DNA of 8,673 nt from Sphingomonadales bacterium (GTDB taxonomy: Bacteria > Pseudomonadota > Alphaproteobacteria > Sphingomonadales > Sphingomonadaceae), in NCBI GenBank assembly GCA_024636595.1, contig JAGXGT010000128.1, forward strand, positions 1-8,673. The letters are read 5' to 3'. The notes beneath the pieces were generated by a model. It saw nothing but the letters and a program-made list of their open reading frames with translations, did not search any database and was not told where the DNA came from. The position numbers were made by a program, and so were the translations under genes. The stretch's first letter is position 1; each line of letters begins with the position of its first letter. Shown one piece after another: positions 6,786 to 8,673 of the stretch.

Positions 6786-7361
6786 ATGTTGCGAGACCAG
6801 CCCTGCACCCAGTTGCCAAACACGGCAGATTCCGCGTTGCCCAAGGTCTGGTTGTTTACCGACGAACGCAATGACCCCATTCTCGAGCGCGCGATCATGC
6901 GACTGCCGCGGGGTAGCGGCATAATCTTTCGCCACCATCATGTGCCCGAACGCGTACGCCGGGCGCGGTTTGAAACGGTCAAAAGGCTTGCGCGACGACG
7001 CGGACATATAGTCTTTCTGGCCGGATCAGCGGCACTGGCCAGACGTTGGCGCGCCGATGGCGCCCATGGTCGTCTAAAGAGGCCGCTGATATTGGGCGGA
7101 TTGCTACAGAGTGTGCCGGTTCATGATGCCGCGGAAATCCAGCAGGCCAATCGGTCTGGTGCCGACATTTTTTTCCTGTCACCGATTTTCGCAACCCGCT
7201 CTCACCCAGGAAAACGCCCGCTAAATCCCGTGCAGGCCAGTCGCCTTGCGGGCTTGTGCAACGGCCCGGTCATATATCTGGGTGGGATGAATCAGCAGCG
7301 CTATCGGCTGCGCAAAAATCCTCTAACCCATGGCTGGGCAGCGATCGACGCATTTTGCTGA
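6786..7361 (+). CDS. ThiE/TenI-like thiamine phosphate synthase family protein
   Basis: From the ATG at 6786 this encodes 191 residues resembling a trimmed ThiE/TenI TIM barrel: VWLFTDERN (21-29) as first strand, LPRGSGIIFRHH (40-51), ADGAH (90-94), VHDAAEI (112-118), GADIFFLSPIFATRSHPG (125-142) and YLGGM (164-168). True ThiE joins HMP-PP and THZ-P to thiamine phosphate; TenI is a related aromatase. Several canonical residues differ: GVHLxxxDL is replaced by GAHGRLKRP, and the residues after LGGM are unusual (NQQRYRLRK). Catalysis as ThiE is therefore doubtful. The frame is open upstream to an ATG at 6714, but that would overlap the yggS coding region, and the added residues look like antisense sequence. 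No Shine-Dalgarno is visible; a TATAGG box lies 7 nt upstream. It converges with the next gene with 6 bp between stops. Confidence 0.75.
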   Translation: MLRDQPCTQLPNTADSALPKVWLFTDERNDPILERAIMRLPRGSGIIFRHHHVPERVRRARFETVKRLARRRGHIVFLAGSAALARRWRADGAHGRLKRPLILGGLLQSVPVHDAAEIQQANRSGADIFFLSPIFATRSHPGKRPLNPVQASRLAGLCNGPVIYLGGMNQQRYRLRKNPLTHGWAAIDAFC

Positions 7362-7367
7362 AGCAAA
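7354..7367. terminator. Weak hairpin between convergent genes
   Basis: TTTGC (7354-7358), loop TGAA and GCAAA (7363-7367) form a 5-bp stem at the junction of the ThiE-like gene and the convergent exported-protein gene. It overlaps the plus-strand stop codon and abuts the minus-strand one. There is no T tract of note on either strand, so it is at most a weak two-way terminator; it is listed only because no better candidate exists here. Confidence 0.2.
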
Positions 7368-8105
7368 TTAGAAGCGGAACTGGGTTCCGACATAGACAGC
7401 TTGGCTATCCTGACGACTGTCGGTCAACGGCGCCATCCGGTCGCGCTCATTGTTGATCCGGACACCGGCAGTCACGTCCAGATTGCGGGTCAGCGAGTAG
7501 CTGCCGCCCACATCCAGCGTATAATCTTTCTGGCTGGCGTCCAGCGCCCGCGGCGCGGCGTTGATCGGTGCAGAAGCATCGATCGACATGCGCGGATTGA
7601 AACGGCTCTTCTTGCCCGAATCTTCATCGCCCATCAGTCTTTCGGCACCGATTTCCGAGAGATCAGGAAGGTTGCTGCCCAGTTTCCTGACCGGGATTGC
7701 GAAGCTCTTCAGGCCTTTTGCCGTGCCGAGACTGTAGGAGACCGGCGCGATTTTCGCTGCCGTCGTAACACCCGATCCCGATGCGGCAGCGAGGATATTT
7801 TCACGAATGGAAACCGCATCAGACTTTTGGCGAACCACAACGGTGACCGAACGTTCTCCATCGCGCGTACCGCCGGAGGGCGTGAATTTAAAGCTGGCGT
7901 TGCCGCGCAAGGCGCTGAGTTTATATTTGGCTACGAGATCAGGGTCAGCACCGGCAACGGTAAACGAACCAATCGATCCCAGAGTTTTCAGGGATACCAT
8001 CACGTCATCGCCGGAAAGCACTTTTGCAATAGCAGGGGTCATGGCAAGACCGGAGATCGCGAGTCCCGTCGCTAACCAACCGAATTTACTGACCTTTTTC
8101 GTCAT
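7368..8105 (-). CDS. Uncharacterised exported protein with outer-membrane-like C-terminus
   Basis: I do not recognise a named family. The 245-residue product starting at 8105 has a classic Sec signal peptide: MTKK, a hydrophobic core (about 9-23) and a likely cut after AIA (27|28). The frame is open to an ATG at 8162, but the extra 19 residues precede the signal peptide and are unlikely to be translated. A purine-rich GGGAAG lies about 10 nt before the chosen start. The mature protein has a region with two related strand-like blocks, IGSFTVAGADP (45-55) and FKFTPSGGTRDG (72-83), the second running into SVTVVVR (86-92). It then has a charged linker rich in D, E and K (about 150-170). Three alternating amphipathic strands follow (about 195-204, 209-219, 235-245), ending in a terminal Phe as in many outer-membrane proteins. 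An envelope location is inferred; the function is unknown. Confidence 0.7.
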   Translation of the reverse strand: MTKKVSKFGWLATGLAISGLAMTPAIAKVLSGDDVMVSLKTLGSIGSFTVAGADPDLVAKYKLSALRGNASFKFTPSGGTRDGERSVTVVVRQKSDAVSIRENILAAASGSGVTTAAKIAPVSYSLGTAKGLKSFAIPVRKLGSNLPDLSEIGAERLMGDEDSGKKSRFNPRMSIDASAPINAAPRALDASQKDYTLDVGGSYSLTRNLDVTAGVRINNERDRMAPLTDSRQDSQAVYVGTQFRF

Positions 8106-8453
8106 GACGAAGCTGCTTCCCTTTATCTGATCGTAGATATAACAAAATTTGCCGACCTGCACGAGTCAACATACTGTTTTTGTCCGATTTTCCCAAACTA
8201 GCGCCTTTCTGTTGCAGTTCGGTTACGCTTTTGTCCGGAAATAATGACACGTGCTAGCATGTAAAAGATGAACCCGACATGATTTTGCAGCCATTCAACC
8301 GGCGTTCACTCGCTGCTGCACATGAGCGAAACATGCGCTTGTGCTTGCCCCTTGCGGCAAAGCATTTATAGAGAGCGCTGAAATGATATCATGTCCGGAA
8401 CAAATCCTGCAAAGAGATTTCGTATCGGCGCAAAATGCAACCAGGAGCGCTTC
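8106..8453. promoter_or_regulatory. 348-bp divergent intergenic region with symmetrical motifs
   Basis: This gap separates the exported-protein gene (minus) from the DUF3576 gene (plus) and holds no convincing gene. Visible elements are: TTGACT on the minus strand (plus 8164-8169), a possible -35 for the exported protein though no well-spaced -10 follows; the word TTTTGTCCG twice in the same orientation (8178-8186 and 8229-8237, 51 bp apart); an imperfect 14-bp palindrome centred on GCTAGC (8249-8262); the DUF3576 promoter candidate (8345-8372); and the perfect palindrome ATGATATCAT (8383-8392). The symmetrical motifs could be operator sites, but no regulator can be named. Confidence 0.4.
8345..8372 (+). 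promoter_or_regulatory. Candidate sigma-70-type promoter for the DUF3576 lipoprotein gene
   Basis: TTGCCC (8345-8350) and TATAGA (8367-8372) are separated by 16 bp, a reasonable housekeeping-type promoter. Transcription would begin near 8379, leaving a leader of about 75 nt before the ATG. The -35 also forms the left arm of a small inverted repeat, TTGCC (8345-8349) with GGCAA (8356-8360). Confidence 0.45.
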
Positions 8454-8673
8454 ATGTCCCGCCTCAAACCTTCTCTCTTCTTGCGATCTGCAACCGCTAG
8501 CCTGCTGACCTTGTCTTTGCTTTCTGCCTGCGGCGGCAAAGAACGTCCGCAAGCCGACATAGCTGCATCTCAGGTCACAACCATCGGCGTGAACAGCTAT
8601 TTGTGGCGTGCCTCGCTTGATGCATTAGCCTTCATGCCGCTGACCCAGGCCGACAGCAATGGCGGCGTGATCC
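8454..8673 (+). CDS. DUF3576 domain-containing lipoprotein, N-terminal part (cut by window edge)
   Basis: The reading frame from ATG 8454 stays open for 73 codons to the window edge. It starts with a lipoprotein signal: basic MSRLK, a hydrophobic stretch (about 13-25) and the lipobox LSAC with the lipidated cysteine at residue 26 followed by GG. The sequence IGVNSYLWRASLDALAFMPL (44-63) followed by GGVI matches the start of the DUF3576 domain, found in alphaproteobacterial lipoproteins of unknown function. A strong Shine-Dalgarno AGGAG (8443-8447), 6 nt before the ATG, fixes the start. Residue +2 after the Cys is Gly, not Asp, which would suit sorting to the outer membrane. In related genomes, as I recall, this gene often precedes leuS and the LPS-assembly gene lptE; these would lie just beyond the window. 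Confidence 0.88.
   Translation, partial: MSRLKPSLFLRSATASLLTLSLLSACGGKERPQADIAASQVTTIGVNSYLWRASLDALAFMPLTQADSNGGVI

Noticed and set aside
7401..8075. 224-codon open frame on the plus strand opposite the exported protein
   Set aside because: Arg/Gln-rich composition with no motif. The minus-strand frame has a signal peptide and beta-strand pattern, so this is a shadow frame.
8279..8371. 30-codon small open frame (MILQPFN...) before the DUF3576 gene
   Set aside because: It has no ribosome-binding site, ends inside the predicted -10 box and would lie upstream of the predicted transcript, so it is probably chance.

Overview
The window looks like ordinary chromosome from a free-living alphaproteobacterium, most likely a sphingomonad (Sphingomonadaceae/Erythrobacteraceae). 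The reasons are its moderately GC-rich composition, dense 4-nt gene overlaps, a ligase-associated PdeM-type phosphoesterase, a DUF3576 lipoprotein, and an uncharacterised exported protein of a type I associate with sphingomonads. Assignment to a genus is not supported by the sequence alone. I see no mobile element, CRISPR array, tRNA or rRNA.

Layout. Positions 1-294 (minus) hold the first 98 codons of trhO (tRNA uridine hydroxylase, formerly YceA/UPF0176). An 81-bp divergent gap leads into a tightly coupled plus-strand operon: pdeM (376-1104), bioF (1101-2264), bioD (2261-2890) and bioA (2887-4152). Each junction is a 4-nt stop/start overlap (GTGA, GTGA, ATGA). BioF, BioA and BioD catalyse, in that order, the steps from pimeloyl thioester plus alanine to dethiobiotin. 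bioB and the pimeloyl-making genes are not in the window. After 57 bp comes a CPA1-type Na+(K+)/H+ antiporter with a C-terminal RCK/TrkA-like cytosolic part (4210-6060).

The antiporter converges on yggS (6070-6750, minus; PLP homeostasis protein). A candidate intrinsic terminator for yggS lies inside the antiporter's last codons. Divergent from yggS, 35 bp away, is a ThiE/TenI-like gene (6786-7361, plus). This converges with an uncharacterised signal-peptide protein whose C-terminus looks like outer-membrane beta-strands (7368-8105, minus). A 348-bp gap holds a candidate promoter and several symmetrical motifs. The window ends in the start of a DUF3576 lipoprotein gene (8454 to the end).

There is no clear new defence or mobile system. 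The points worth a second look are: the nuclease-like gene pdeM leading a biotin operon; three starts (trhO, pdeM, thiE-like) placed about 6-7 nt after a TATA-like -10 with no Shine-Dalgarno, suggesting leaderless mRNAs; a strong excess of the word ATATTG/CAATAT, often as the codon pair Ile-Leu; the exported protein; and degenerate nucleotide- or ligand-binding motifs in the antiporter and the ThiE-like protein.
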